From: Daldinia sp. FL1419
Lineage: Eukaryota; Ascomycota; Sordariomycetes; Xylariales; Hypoxylaceae
Assembly: GCA_025201765.1 (NCBI GenBank)
Contig: MU623409.1
Span: forward strand, 62,001 to 126,000
DNA length: 64,000 bases
Reading direction: 5' to 3'
Part shown: positions 34,952-44,069 of the stretch, one piece after another
How the letters are laid out: each line of letters begins with the position of its first letter
Position numbering within the stretch: the stretch's first letter is position 1
The notes under the pieces: generated by a model
What the model was told of the DNA's origin: nothing
Databases searched by the model: none
Seen by the model: only the letters and a program-made list of their open reading frames with translations
Made by a program: the position numbers and the translations under genes

Positions 34952-36565
34952 TCAGTTCTTTTGGTCATAAAATTCTTGTACCCACTCCACCATGTTGGCA
35001 ACTTGATCATCGGCAATAGCTTTGGCCCCGGGGTTGACGGCCCAGTTCTGGCCATACAAGTCGGAGCAATGTGTCCCCTGCTCTACAACTCGAATAGGGA
35101 ACTCAGGAGTGCTCTCCTTCGGTCCGCCAGGTCGGAACTTAGAACTAAGAGTTGAGTCGCGCCATGGATCCCATTGGCCGTTGGTCATCATTAGGCGGGT
35201 TACATTGCTTTCAAACCAGCCCCCAGTGTACTCATTCACGTCCTTGGCCGACTTGCCCTTAGCGATACCGTACTCCGGTTCGGGGAACCAAAGAGGGCAT
35301 TGTGAACGCCAGTAAGCTTTGTTGACAAGGCGCGAAACGATGCTCGGGCGACCAACAGGAGCACCGTCCTGCCAATATTCAAAAGGCTCGTTACACAGCA
35401 TCCAGTTCCATTGGCGATTTCCAGCATTGCGCGGCGAAAGGTCGTGATAGACGGGATTGGATGCATTCAGCGACTGGAAGCAGTCTGTATTATTTTCGCC
35501 TTTGAAGTATCCATAACTTTCACAGGTCCCCGGCAACTCAACTTCTGTGAACCATTTTGCGTAACCGTTTAGAGCCTTAGCCAAGCCGACTCCCTTGGGG
35601 CCGGGTACTGGGTTGGTAGAGTTCGGCCAAACATTCTCGATATAATCGCAGAATCGATAGTAAGGGTTGTAGCCCAAAATTGATTCCGAGTAAAACTGCC
35701 CAGATTGCCACGTCCAAGGGCCGTTCTCAAGAGCAGCGGCAAAGTCTGCATCCTTCAGATTACCCAGCTTAAATTTATCTTTTAGCTTGGCTTTCTCCTT
35801 GGGCCCGCCGCTGAGAAGAACAAAATCGACGTAGTCAATGACGGCTGTTAAGTCAGAGCTGCAATTCTTGGGTGTTGCTTCTTGAACAGGGACGAAATAT
35901 TGCCAGAAATCTCCTATGGCTTCGACCACACCGCTAGTACCGTAATACGCCCAGAAGGTGCCAGGATCTTTAGCAGCAACCCATCCGGCGAGCGCGCCGG
36001 GGTACGAACCGCCTGTAAAAATCCAAGGGGCATCCTTTGCGCTACTTTTTCCGGTTTTATCGAAAGGTGTATCGAAGTTATTGGCAAAATACGTGTTATC
36101 TTTAATGGAGTTCTCGAGGGTAAGGTACTGGAGGTTCTTGGTGGTTAAACTGTCAAAGGGAGAGGATTCGCCCCAGTATCTGTGCTCGAGGATAACCACT
36201 GCGCCACCAAGCTTTTCAGCCAGGACACCCGTCAGGCGTTGGCTCGTAGTATATGATACATTGAAACCATCAGCCGCCTGTTCGCCGGGATTAACAAAAA
36301 TAATTGGCGATCCAGGTCCTTTCCAGTACTTGGCTCCGTACCAGTATCTCTGCTCAAATGTGCCGAGATCGGGATTGGAATGGTCGAGCAGTTGAGGAAA
36401 AGTGCCCCAGCCAGCTGTGCCATTTGTGCCGTTGACGCCGTTGCTTGCCGTTAGGATGCTGAATTGGTCAATCGGACCTAGCTGCATACCAGCTTTATTT
36501 CTCATAAAGCCGGCTGAAACTTCGGCTGCCAGCAACAACTGGAGTATACCCACGGGAGACTTCAT
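34952..36565 (-). CDS. Secreted serine peptidase, family S28 (prolyl endopeptidase/carboxypeptidase type)
   Basis: A single exon of 537 aa with a signal peptide (MKSPVGILQLLLAAEVSAG, cleavage near residue 19) and several N-glycosylation sequons. The catalytic triad is visible as Ser187 in GGSYPG, Asp466 in GQWDPW and His499 in GTHCSDL. The spacing equals that of Aspergillus niger AnPEP (the acid prolyl endoprotease) plus eight residues. EHRYWGES (about 127-134) is another S28 signature. The enzyme would act outside the cell, cutting after proline in peptides at acid pH and aiding use of proline-rich protein. It neighbours the transporter gene convergently, with only 173 bp between stops. Confidence 0.95.
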   Translation of the reverse strand: MKSPVGILQLLLAAEVSAGFMRNKAGMQLGPIDQFSILTASNGVNGTNGTAGWGTFPQLLDHSNPDLGTFEQRYWYGAKYWKGPGSPIIFVNPGEQAADGFNVSYTTSQRLTGVLAEKLGGAVVILEHRYWGESSPFDSLTTKNLQYLTLENSIKDNTYFANNFDTPFDKTGKSSAKDAPWIFTGGSYPGALAGWVAAKDPGTFWAYYGTSGVVEAIGDFWQYFVPVQEATPKNCSSDLTAVIDYVDFVLLSGGPKEKAKLKDKFKLGNLKDADFAAALENGPWTWQSGQFYSESILGYNPYYRFCDYIENVWPNSTNPVPGPKGVGLAKALNGYAKWFTEVELPGTCESYGYFKGENNTDCFQSLNASNPVYHDLSPRNAGNRQWNWMLCNEPFEYWQDGAPVGRPSIVSRLVNKAYWRSQCPLWFPEPEYGIAKGKSAKDVNEYTGGWFESNVTRLMMTNGQWDPWRDSTLSSKFRPGGPKESTPEFPIRVVEQGTHCSDLYGQNWAVNPGAKAIADDQVANMVEWVQEFYDQKN

Positions 36566-37483
36566 CTTGGCAATTGTTGGGTGCGAGTTTCCAAGCTGAC
36601 TCGGGGCTCATCTCTCCTCTATCTCTCTTCCTAATCTCTGTCCTGGGGCTCGTGAAAGTCGCCTACTCTTTATATTAGCTCGTCCCCGGCTAGGCACAGC
36701 TTATCCTCCAACATGCCGGTACCATCGCGTGCTCGATCGTCCTAGCGACCTTCCCTTTTTCGTTAGCGATGCGCCCGCAGAGTACCACCAACAAGGATGT
36801 TGGTTATCCTTCCGCTTTGGGGAAAATTGTTCCTGGGACTAATACGAGAACATCGAGTGTAAGAAAGCTTTCCATTGGAAGCTGATAAGATAGTTCACAA
36901 AGCAAAGCAAAGCGAGTTTTACAGCCGGGTAGACCAGGTAAGCCAACTAGGTAACTCATTAATATATTAATATAATTGGACGGAGAGTATTAGTGCTGTC
37001 TACATAGAATCTCACATTGAAAAAAAAAGGTTAATTTCCGCCAGTAGATCATAAATTTAATACATAAGTCAAATAGTTAATGCATAAAATCATAAATTTT
37101 AACTGGTACGTCAGTACCTACCTAAGTTACCATGTAGTACAATACCAATGGAAGTAGGCACAATGCAGGTACCTAAGGTTAGGTACCTATATGCCTAACA
37201 AAAAGAATGTTCAAATTTGTTTAAATAACTACCTACCTAATTAGGTAATTAACAATTAAATTGTTAACCTTGCCGCAAAGAACGCTAATTTTTATTTTTT
37301 TATATATGGCCTAACCTAGGCAATATAAGGGCACAAATTATCCCTACAAGTTATTTTACATACATACACTAGTAGCACCTAATCAAAATACTCATAATAT
37401 TCGTTCCCAAGAATACAATCCCTATAGTTAACTAGAAGTTATAATGGAAGTTAATAGGCAATAAGACCAATTACCCACGTTAA
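36566..37483. other. Intergenic, peptidase promoter and AT-rich DNA
   Basis: The peptidase leader lies at 36566-36700. An AAGC/AAAGC run occurs at 36896-36912. Beyond 36950 the DNA is AT-rich with many TACCTA words. No gene is seen. Confidence 0.45.
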
Positions 37484-38092
37484 ATCCTATCTCCGAGTAC
37501 GTCACCGAGCCTGCCGCTGAGCCCGTCAAAGAAAAGAGGGTGCAAAATGTATTAAATGCGAAATGCAAGCGAAGGACGGGTATAAAATGTGTCAGTACCA
37601 CAAAGATATTGCGAACGGCCGTAACAGGAGATATCGTGAAGGGCTCACGCCTTCAGATATTTGCCGTTTTTGTTCGAATCCGATTCAGGCCGGCAGAAAA
37701 AGCCCACTTTGTGAAGTGCACGGTGCAATTAATACGTGGAAGCGTGGTGCTCGACGGCGCCAACGTAACGCTGAAGGGTTGTATTCTACAAATGCGTGTC
37801 TAATAAATCCTGCCGCGGATGGCAGTACGCAATGCGAAAGGCACAGAGCCCTAAAAAGAGAAAACTTCAAGACAAGATATCAGGAGCGCGTAGATAGCGG
37901 TCGTTGCGTATCATGCGCAGACTCGCCCGCAGTAAGTAACCATAAACTCTTGTAAAAAAAAAAATAAAAAATAAAAAAAAAAAAACCATGTAGCCGCATC
38001 GAAAGCAAGAAGAGAATCAATTTACCATTAGGCCATACACTATGCGGAACACATTTATATCATGTTGGATGGACAAGGTACCATTGCATGCA
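37484..38092 (+). pseudogene. Cys/His-module protein, probably broken
   Basis: From 37548 one frame encodes four units: CIKC..CQYH, CRFC..CEVH, CLIN..CERH and CVSC..., spaced about C-x2-C-x(10-12)-C-x2-H. After a likely intron (donor GTAAGT at 37941, with an A-rich interior) the exon starting about 38006 supplies GHTLCGTH, which completes the fourth unit, and stops at 38092. Upstream, an acidic stretch (ISEYVTEPAAEPVKEKR) lies in the neighbouring frame and runs into the first unit at a GGG run (37538-37540), as if one base had been lost. No in-frame Met exists before it. The third unit lacks its second Cys. I read this as a decayed copy of a fungal multi-zinc-module gene; a missed exon could instead explain the frame change. 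Confidence 0.42.
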
Positions 38093-38634
38093 ATAGTAAA
38101 AGTGAGGGTATTCGTAAATTCAGTAAAAAGTGGTTGTAGAAGATAAGTACGTATTCTGATCATACAATCAGAATACGTGGTTTATATACAGGATTAAAGT
38201 GGGTCTTGTACCACCACAGTCACATGACCAATATTCCCACATATCAGAATCAAGACTATGCTAAGAAACATCAAGATAAAAAAATAAATGCAGCCCGAGA
38301 ATGAAACCGAATTATAGGACCGGCCCTACAAATTATCTAGGTTACCTGGATATTTCGAATAGTCGTATCTAACATCGTTGAAATCCTCATAAATCTTCCA
38401 TTGGTCCGATTTGAGTATCTATAGACTTAATAAACAATTCACACACGGATCCGTACCTATTGTACAACTAAGGAAGGGCTAAGTACGTCATGATTCAAGC
38501 AATTATCATTAGAACTGGAAGATAAATCAAGTTCCAGATAAAAGCCTGACGCCTAAGAACCGACCCGGACTAAGTAGGTGCCTGGGTAGATAGCTAAGGT
38601 TGGTAGAAATAGGATCATGAAGCCAAAAGTGCAA
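38093..38634. other. Intergenic 3' spacer
   Basis: Contains a near inverted repeat at about 38151-38177 (ACGTATTCTGATCAT against ACAATCAGAATACGT). It is otherwise plain AT-rich DNA with no gene. Confidence 0.4.
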
Positions 38635-39475
38635 TTAGACCGCACAAGGGTCTTCGCCATATTCTACCAATAAAAATCCCCTGAGCTCGAGATTTAATGC
38701 TAGGCGAGCAAAGGATGCCTGCGAACGCCACGATCCGAACCGATACTCGAGTCGACCGATGGGTCCTTCAAAGCCGGGCACCGTGCCGTGATCAATTATA
38801 TCATCGACGTCGTACACGAACTTGCTCGAGAAGAATCCGTCCAGGTAGTCCCGATTAACGACCTGCGGATCACCGGCGATCAGAAGCACACGGCTAGCAT
38901 AGCTAGGAGTGTCTTCTCCAACCTTGTTCCTGTTCCACTGCACCCTTGGAAGCATACCACTGATTATGATGCTCCCCTTCTGTATTGCATTATAAAGTAT
39001 CTCAGCATCCTCCCGCCTAAAGAAGCTGATAGACGCCGCAGCGGTGTTGCTAGTTTCGTTGGGGCCGTTGATTACGGTCGAGCGGACTCTGCCGGTTCTC
39101 GTTATTGCAGCAAGGAGCCGGGGGATAGTAATCGATTCGGGCAGACCAGTAATCCACAAGCACGTATTCCTTTCCTCGGGAACGCCCGTCCCTCTATTGA
39201 CGGACAAATTCCGGTCCCCTCGGTAGTTCCCATTGAGCCGGTCCGTCTTCCGAAGATTGTTAGCAACGCCTGTTAGTTGTTCAGACGGCTGAAAATACCG
39301 ATGTTCCATCTATAAAAGCATTAGTAAAGTGTAATTTCTTGAATGATGAGGAATAAAAAAAAAAATAAAAAATAAAAAAGAAATACGCGCTCTGCCATAT
39401 TTTTTTTGGATCAAGGGGATGAAGCAGCTTTGAAAGTCTCCAACATACAGTAGGAATTGGCGTAGGTGTAGCCAT
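38635..39475 (-). CDS. RRM-domain RNA-binding protein, small
   Basis: Exon 1 (39475-39449) encodes MATPTPIPT and exon 2 (39309-38635) the rest, joined by a 139-nt intron (GTATGT...TATAG) that contains long A/T runs; the product is 233 aa. A single RNA-recognition motif spans about residues 56-133. RNP2 is recognisable as CLWITGL and a degenerate RNP1 region as AAASISFF. After it comes a conserved-looking acidic segment (FVYDVDDIIDHG). It probably binds RNA, but no specific family (splicing, mRNA decay, meiosis) is indicated. The short first exon is supported by a good donor and an in-frame ATG; starting at Met39309 directly is the alternative. Confidence 0.65.
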
Positions 39476-41181
39476 TTTGTAATGCGCGCGGATGTTTGAG
39501 AAAACTGTCTCGCAGACACGACGTTTTTATATCGATAATGTAGGCTTTCAGGCGCACTAGAACTAACTTGTTGCGCAAACTTGAAAATAATTGTTTGAAA
39601 TGCGGGCTTAAGCAACTTCCTGAATTGTTAACCGGTCTCAACCTTTTCTACTTCGGTTTGGAAGACGAATGGCTGGTAGAGCAAAGTAGTAGATAGGTTT
39701 GATGTATAATCTAATGTATCCATTGGAACAAAAGACGAACTATATATAAATATTTACCTGCCGGGTACGTATCGAAGAAGCCTGGAGGAGAATAAAAGCC
39801 GTAACAACTGCTGTCACTAAAATAATTAAGATCGTGTGAGTGTTACTGGAAATACGAGCTCGGTGTATTGAATATCAGTATTCGTCTGGTTTTCTTCAAA
39901 TTCTATAACCCGGTCTCACGAAACTTGCTAATACCATACTAAGCTTACGACTATCTACTCATCCCTTCCTAACCATCTCAAGTTGGAGCCTATTACATGG
40001 TATATGGTGGACTCCATGATTGATGCCAATCTGGACAAATTCCCGATGCTGGATCTCGATGAATCGGAATTCGTATCGGACCTCATTACTTCACACATCA
40101 AGGGGCTTGTTCCAGCTAGATCCATAATTTCTCCTAAGAGGCGCTTGTTCCCTCGGCTTGTCGAAGCTATGTAATCAATAGTTTTATTTACTATCTCAAT
40201 GTTTACCGCGGCTTCTTAAAGAATCTCCAAGTTCCCACGCGATTGGAAGCCTGCATATCTAAGGGAGCAAGTACATTAACACATCATGACCTTGGTAACA
40301 TTTGATATTCATTCACATAACAGATTTACTTACATGCCAGCTCCATGACTTGTGAGGTAACCGCTGCTGCACTGGTTTCGATTTTGAGACCAACTGGGAG
40401 GAGGATATTGGAATATAGGAAATAATGCTCAATAATACAATCCGCCACTGCACAATTGGTGTTATCTGACACTATAGCTAATTAGCAATCTGCTTTTGAA
40501 CAAGGACAACAATTGATGTTTACCTACCTATTCATTTTGGTGTCGAAATACCGGCTCACGTGAAATGAAGGCAAGAAAAAGGAGAGAAAAAGGAGAGGCA
40601 TTCACTAATGCTTTACCTCCGCGCTAGAACACTCAGACGAATAATTTCAACATACCGCAGTTACTACCTGTTATTAGAATCTAAGATTGTAGGGTAGTCA
40701 CCGTACATCTGATTAGATATGCATGACCCACACGGTATTAACGACCTTGCTGGCAGTGTTTGTTAGAGTTGTCAGTACTAGGTAGGTGCCCCCTACAGAA
40801 GGTATTTCCCCAAGTCACGAAGTTTTATTCAATACCTTGGGAGGCATACATAATACCTTACTTCTGGTAGGTGCCTACCTGCCTACCCAAGGTACCTTAG
40901 TAGGTACCAATCATAAATCTTCCAGATGTTACTAATTCACTATCGATTATTCTCGCTGCTGTGACTGCATTTAATTGAGACCAACTCCAGCTTGGCGGTT
41001 TCCATTTCTTACAAGTGCCGTACACTTATTTAATCACATCTTCCCTTGGAGTGAATTCGCCCTAAAAGATACTCGATTTCCATTACAACAGCTCCTCCTC
41101 CGCGGGGAGATACCCACGTTAATTGGTTAATCTCGCGCGTCATCATAATATACCAACAATCAAGTTCTTCTATTCGTCGCA
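39476..41181. other. Gene-poor stretch
   Basis: A 56-codon frame from the ATG at 40004 to 40174 is the only one with reasonable composition (IDANLDKFPMLDLDESEF), but it has no homologue I recognise. TACC/TAGG palindromic words cluster at 40858-40910. The final 100 bp hold the F-box gene leader. Confidence 0.4.
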
Positions 41182-42480
41182 ATGGAGCATCAACAGTGTC
41201 ATGATCGCACTTTCAGGGTCCGCGTCAATACTCAACAACAAGAACCCTGGGATAATCTATTAAGAAAGCTCCTTCCATTCCTCGAGTTCAGCAATGAGTG
41301 TCTTGGTGACTCCGAACGTGACCCAAAGCTCCGTACCATCATAGTTGACTACGGTGAACATCACGGCAGAGCTGAGTACGAGAGACATCTTACGCGAACA
41401 TTGGATTCCTGGCGGCAGATTCTAGAATCTCAGGTAAGTTGAACTTCCCGATCTTTCTGGAATAAAACGATGAATGCTAACTCTACCTAGACTTTAACAC
41501 AAAACGTGTTATTTACGGATAGAAGAGAATCGTCTATTGAGATCACTTTTCCAAAGGGAACCTTAAAGCCATCCGCGACGTCAAAGAATTGCACGAAGCC
41601 CACGAAGAAGGCACCTCAACTTCTTGACCTACCTTGCGAAATTTTCGAGCATATTTTCCAACATGTTGTGGGCTCGTATGAGGTAAAAGGATTCCTCCTA
41701 CGGCTTTTCGACCATGGATATTTGCGGAATATCTCGACACAGTTGATCCTTTACAAGCCTCGATCTTGGGCCGAACTAAAGGTTTTCCATATTTGTCGGG
41801 CATTCCGGCATTTGGCCATCTGTTATTATGGCGTCCCGCAGAAGGATGGGTTTCCGTTCAACCCGAAGGTAGATACCATGGTTATTCGGGGCGAAAAGAG
41901 AAATTACTTTGGCGAGAAGAGGGCTGTGTGCGGTGTTGCCTTTCCACCCAATCTCAAGCTACAGGATTGGAAAGACGACGACCACTGGCTCTATTACGAT
42001 GGGGTTTATAGTTTCAACGAGACCATGGGCCGAGTAAGACCTTGGAGCAAAGTTACAAAGATATCAGCCGAATGCCTGCGCAAACCGACTGAGATCACGC
42101 TGGATATTTTCGACGGAACCGCCTATACAATTCTAGCCTGGAAACAGGTGTGGCACTTTCTCGGTCGTACGTTCACCAACGCAGAGTGCTTGAAGTTCAA
42201 TATTCTCCATCTTGATTGCTGCGTTACTAGAAACTGGCCTTCGCACAGGTTCTATGTATCCCATTACATATACGTTGTCCGTCAACTATGGAAAGCGGGA
42301 AAAGAATCTCCTCCGGGACGGCTCTTCCCTAACTTAGAAGCTTTGGAGTTGGTAAAAGTTGCGGATTGTTGCACAAAAGGTTGGGGCTCAAGAGAATGTC
42401 AGAAACATAGGATCTTGAACGGTTTGTTATTGGCCAGTGCTGCCGATATAAATTACATGTTAACATGGAAAGATGGATAG
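41182..42480 (+). CDS. F-box-like protein, hypothetical
   Basis: Two exons, 41182-41433 and 41491-42480 (donor GTAAGT, acceptor CCTAG, phase 0), give 413 aa. The segment APQLLDLPCEIFEHIFQHVV (about residues 118-137) matches the first helix pair of an F-box, the Skp1-binding module of SCF ubiquitin ligases. The rest is a Trp- and Cys-containing fungal-type C-terminal region without repeats I can name. The N-terminal exon resembles the poorly conserved leaders of fungal F-box proteins. The role as substrate adaptor is inferred. Confidence 0.68.
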
Positions 42481-42815
42481 CTTAAATGGAACGTAATATG
42501 TAGGTGGCTAGGAGGTAGTAGTTATAAGCTATAATCTATATGATTTGCTTAAAACGGCACGATATAAAAAGGGATGTGAAAAGGGGGTGCTATTATAATG
42601 CATATGTGCATAAGTGTAAGTACCTAGGTACCTAGGTTAAGGGGTATTTTCTATATCTTATCGATTACCTTGGGAATTGTGGGGTTTACCTTCGTCACTA
42701 AAATACTGTAACTTCTTTTAATCTGAACTTTAACATCAACCTTCCTCAACCTTCCTATTCCTTGGTACGCAACCCAGGTTACACCCGAATATTTACAAAA
42801 TATTCGCCAATCTCC
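42481..42815. promoter_or_regulatory. HUB1 fusion leader region
   Basis: Short space before the RS-HUB1 gene, with a TACCTAGG cluster at 42621-42634 and a pyrimidine-rich stretch at 42718-42765. The frame extends upstream of the ATG at 42816 without any earlier ATG. Confidence 0.4.
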
Positions 42816-43664
42816 ATGGAAGATAGATCTGCATCTCCTCGCCCCTCGCGAGGCAATTCGCCGCCTCCTCGCAAACGGAGTAGAAGTGACGAACGAAGCC
42901 GGTCACCGCGTAGCTACCACCATAAAACCGACGGGAATTATAATCGAAGAAGTGACAATTATCGATCGCGAGATGACGATGACAAGAGCAGGGGCGTAAG
43001 ACGCGAACCTTGGAGACCTCGAAGAGATCAAAATAGAGATGATCCCGATCACTCGGAACGAGATACGGAAAGACGACGTGACAATCGCGCCGAGAGAGGC
43101 CCGGATCAAAGAGACGGAGACGCAGATAGGAGCGAAGGCAGAGATCGAGACAGGCCCAGGCCAAAGAAAACCTTGGGGGGGTTCAAATTTAAGGAGAAGC
43201 GCCGTGATGAATTAGAAGATAGAGATGACGACCGACGCGGCGGCTCATTTAGAGGTTATCGGAATCGTTCACCGTCCCCACGTCGCCGGGATCGAGATCG
43301 CGAACGTGAACGTGAGCGTGACTCGGGACCGTCTTCGTCTACGAAGAAATCAAAATCAAAATCTTCCGGCGGAGACACATCCCAACCTCCTACTCGAGCC
43401 CCCGCAGCCCCCTCTGGCGGCGGCGAAGAAATGATTATAGTCCACGTCAACGATCGACTGGGTACCAAGGCAGCCATCCCGTGCTTTGCATCGGACCGCA
43501 TAAAGGAATTCAAAATCATGGTCGCGGCGCGTATCGGTCGAGAGCCCCACGAGATTTTGCTGAAGAGACAGGGACAACGTCCTTTCAAAGATATGCTTAC
43601 TCTTGCCGACTACGAGATTAGCAACGGAGTCCAGCTCGACCTAGAAGTCGATACAGGCGACTAA
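42816..43664 (+). CDS. HUB1: HUB1/UBL5 ubiquitin-like splicing modifier with RS-type N-terminal extension
   Basis: A single exon of 282 aa. Residues 206-282 form a complete HUB1 domain: MIIVHVNDRLGTKAAIPCF, KIMVAARIG and ILLKRQGQRPFKD. It ends in EVDTGD with no C-terminal Gly-Gly, so like other HUB1 proteins it is not conjugated. HUB1 binds Snu66 and Prp38-like proteins non-covalently and helps the spliceosome use weak 5' splice sites. Yeast and human HUB1 are only 73 aa. Here about 205 residues rich in Arg, Asp, Ser and Glu, with SPR/RSR and RDRERERER tracts, precede the domain; such RS-like regions are typical of nuclear splicing proteins. The start is the first in-frame ATG, and there is no sign of an intron between the two parts. 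Confidence 0.88.
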   Translation: MEDRSASPRPSRGNSPPPRKRSRSDERSRSPRSYHHKTDGNYNRRSDNYRSRDDDDKSRGVRREPWRPRRDQNRDDPDHSERDTERRRDNRAERGPDQRDGDADRSEGRDRDRPRPKKTLGGFKFKEKRRDELEDRDDDRRGGSFRGYRNRSPSPRRRDRDRERERERDSGPSSSTKKSKSKSSGGDTSQPPTRAPAAPSGGGEEMIIVHVNDRLGTKAAIPCFASDRIKEFKIMVAARIGREPHEILLKRQGQRPFKDMLTLADYEISNGVQLDLEVDTGD

Positions 43665-44069
43665 GCAAGGAATTGCGGGATATTATACCACGTGGGTATG
43701 CTTGTACTATCAACCCGCTATATAGGTAGGTAGGTATTTTATTTGATGAGAGCTCCGAACTACCTGGATACCTTACCGAGGGAGTTGTCTAAATTCCGCT
43801 ACCTATAATGTATAATATATGGCTTTCATCTCAATTATTGCAGCGTCAAATAGGCTCGAATGAAGTATGTCAACACCGATAACGAAGCATTCCTCATTGA
43901 TTATACCTTGTATTTATCCTCGGTTTCGTGCGTAACAAATGAGCTAACAAATAGGTATTATGCGATATATCACGTCGTTCGTTACCTACCCATCCAATAC
44001 GTCAAAACAGTTCCTTCGAATCACGCGCGCGGGGTTCTCCGGAAGCTTCTCCAGCATATATGATGATAG
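43665..44069. other. Convergent 3' spacer
   Basis: 3' flanks of the HUB1 fusion (+) and the Cys/His exon-array gene (-). A 67-codon frame at 43860-44063 has no support. Confidence 0.45.

Noticed and set aside
37540..37803. 87-codon frame overlapping the Cys/His modules
   Set aside because: Only its first few codons match the expected leader; the rest is a shadow of the zinc-module frame.
43256..43588. 110-codon minus-strand frame rich in Arg/Ser
   Set aside because: Antisense shadow of the HUB1 fusion's RS region.
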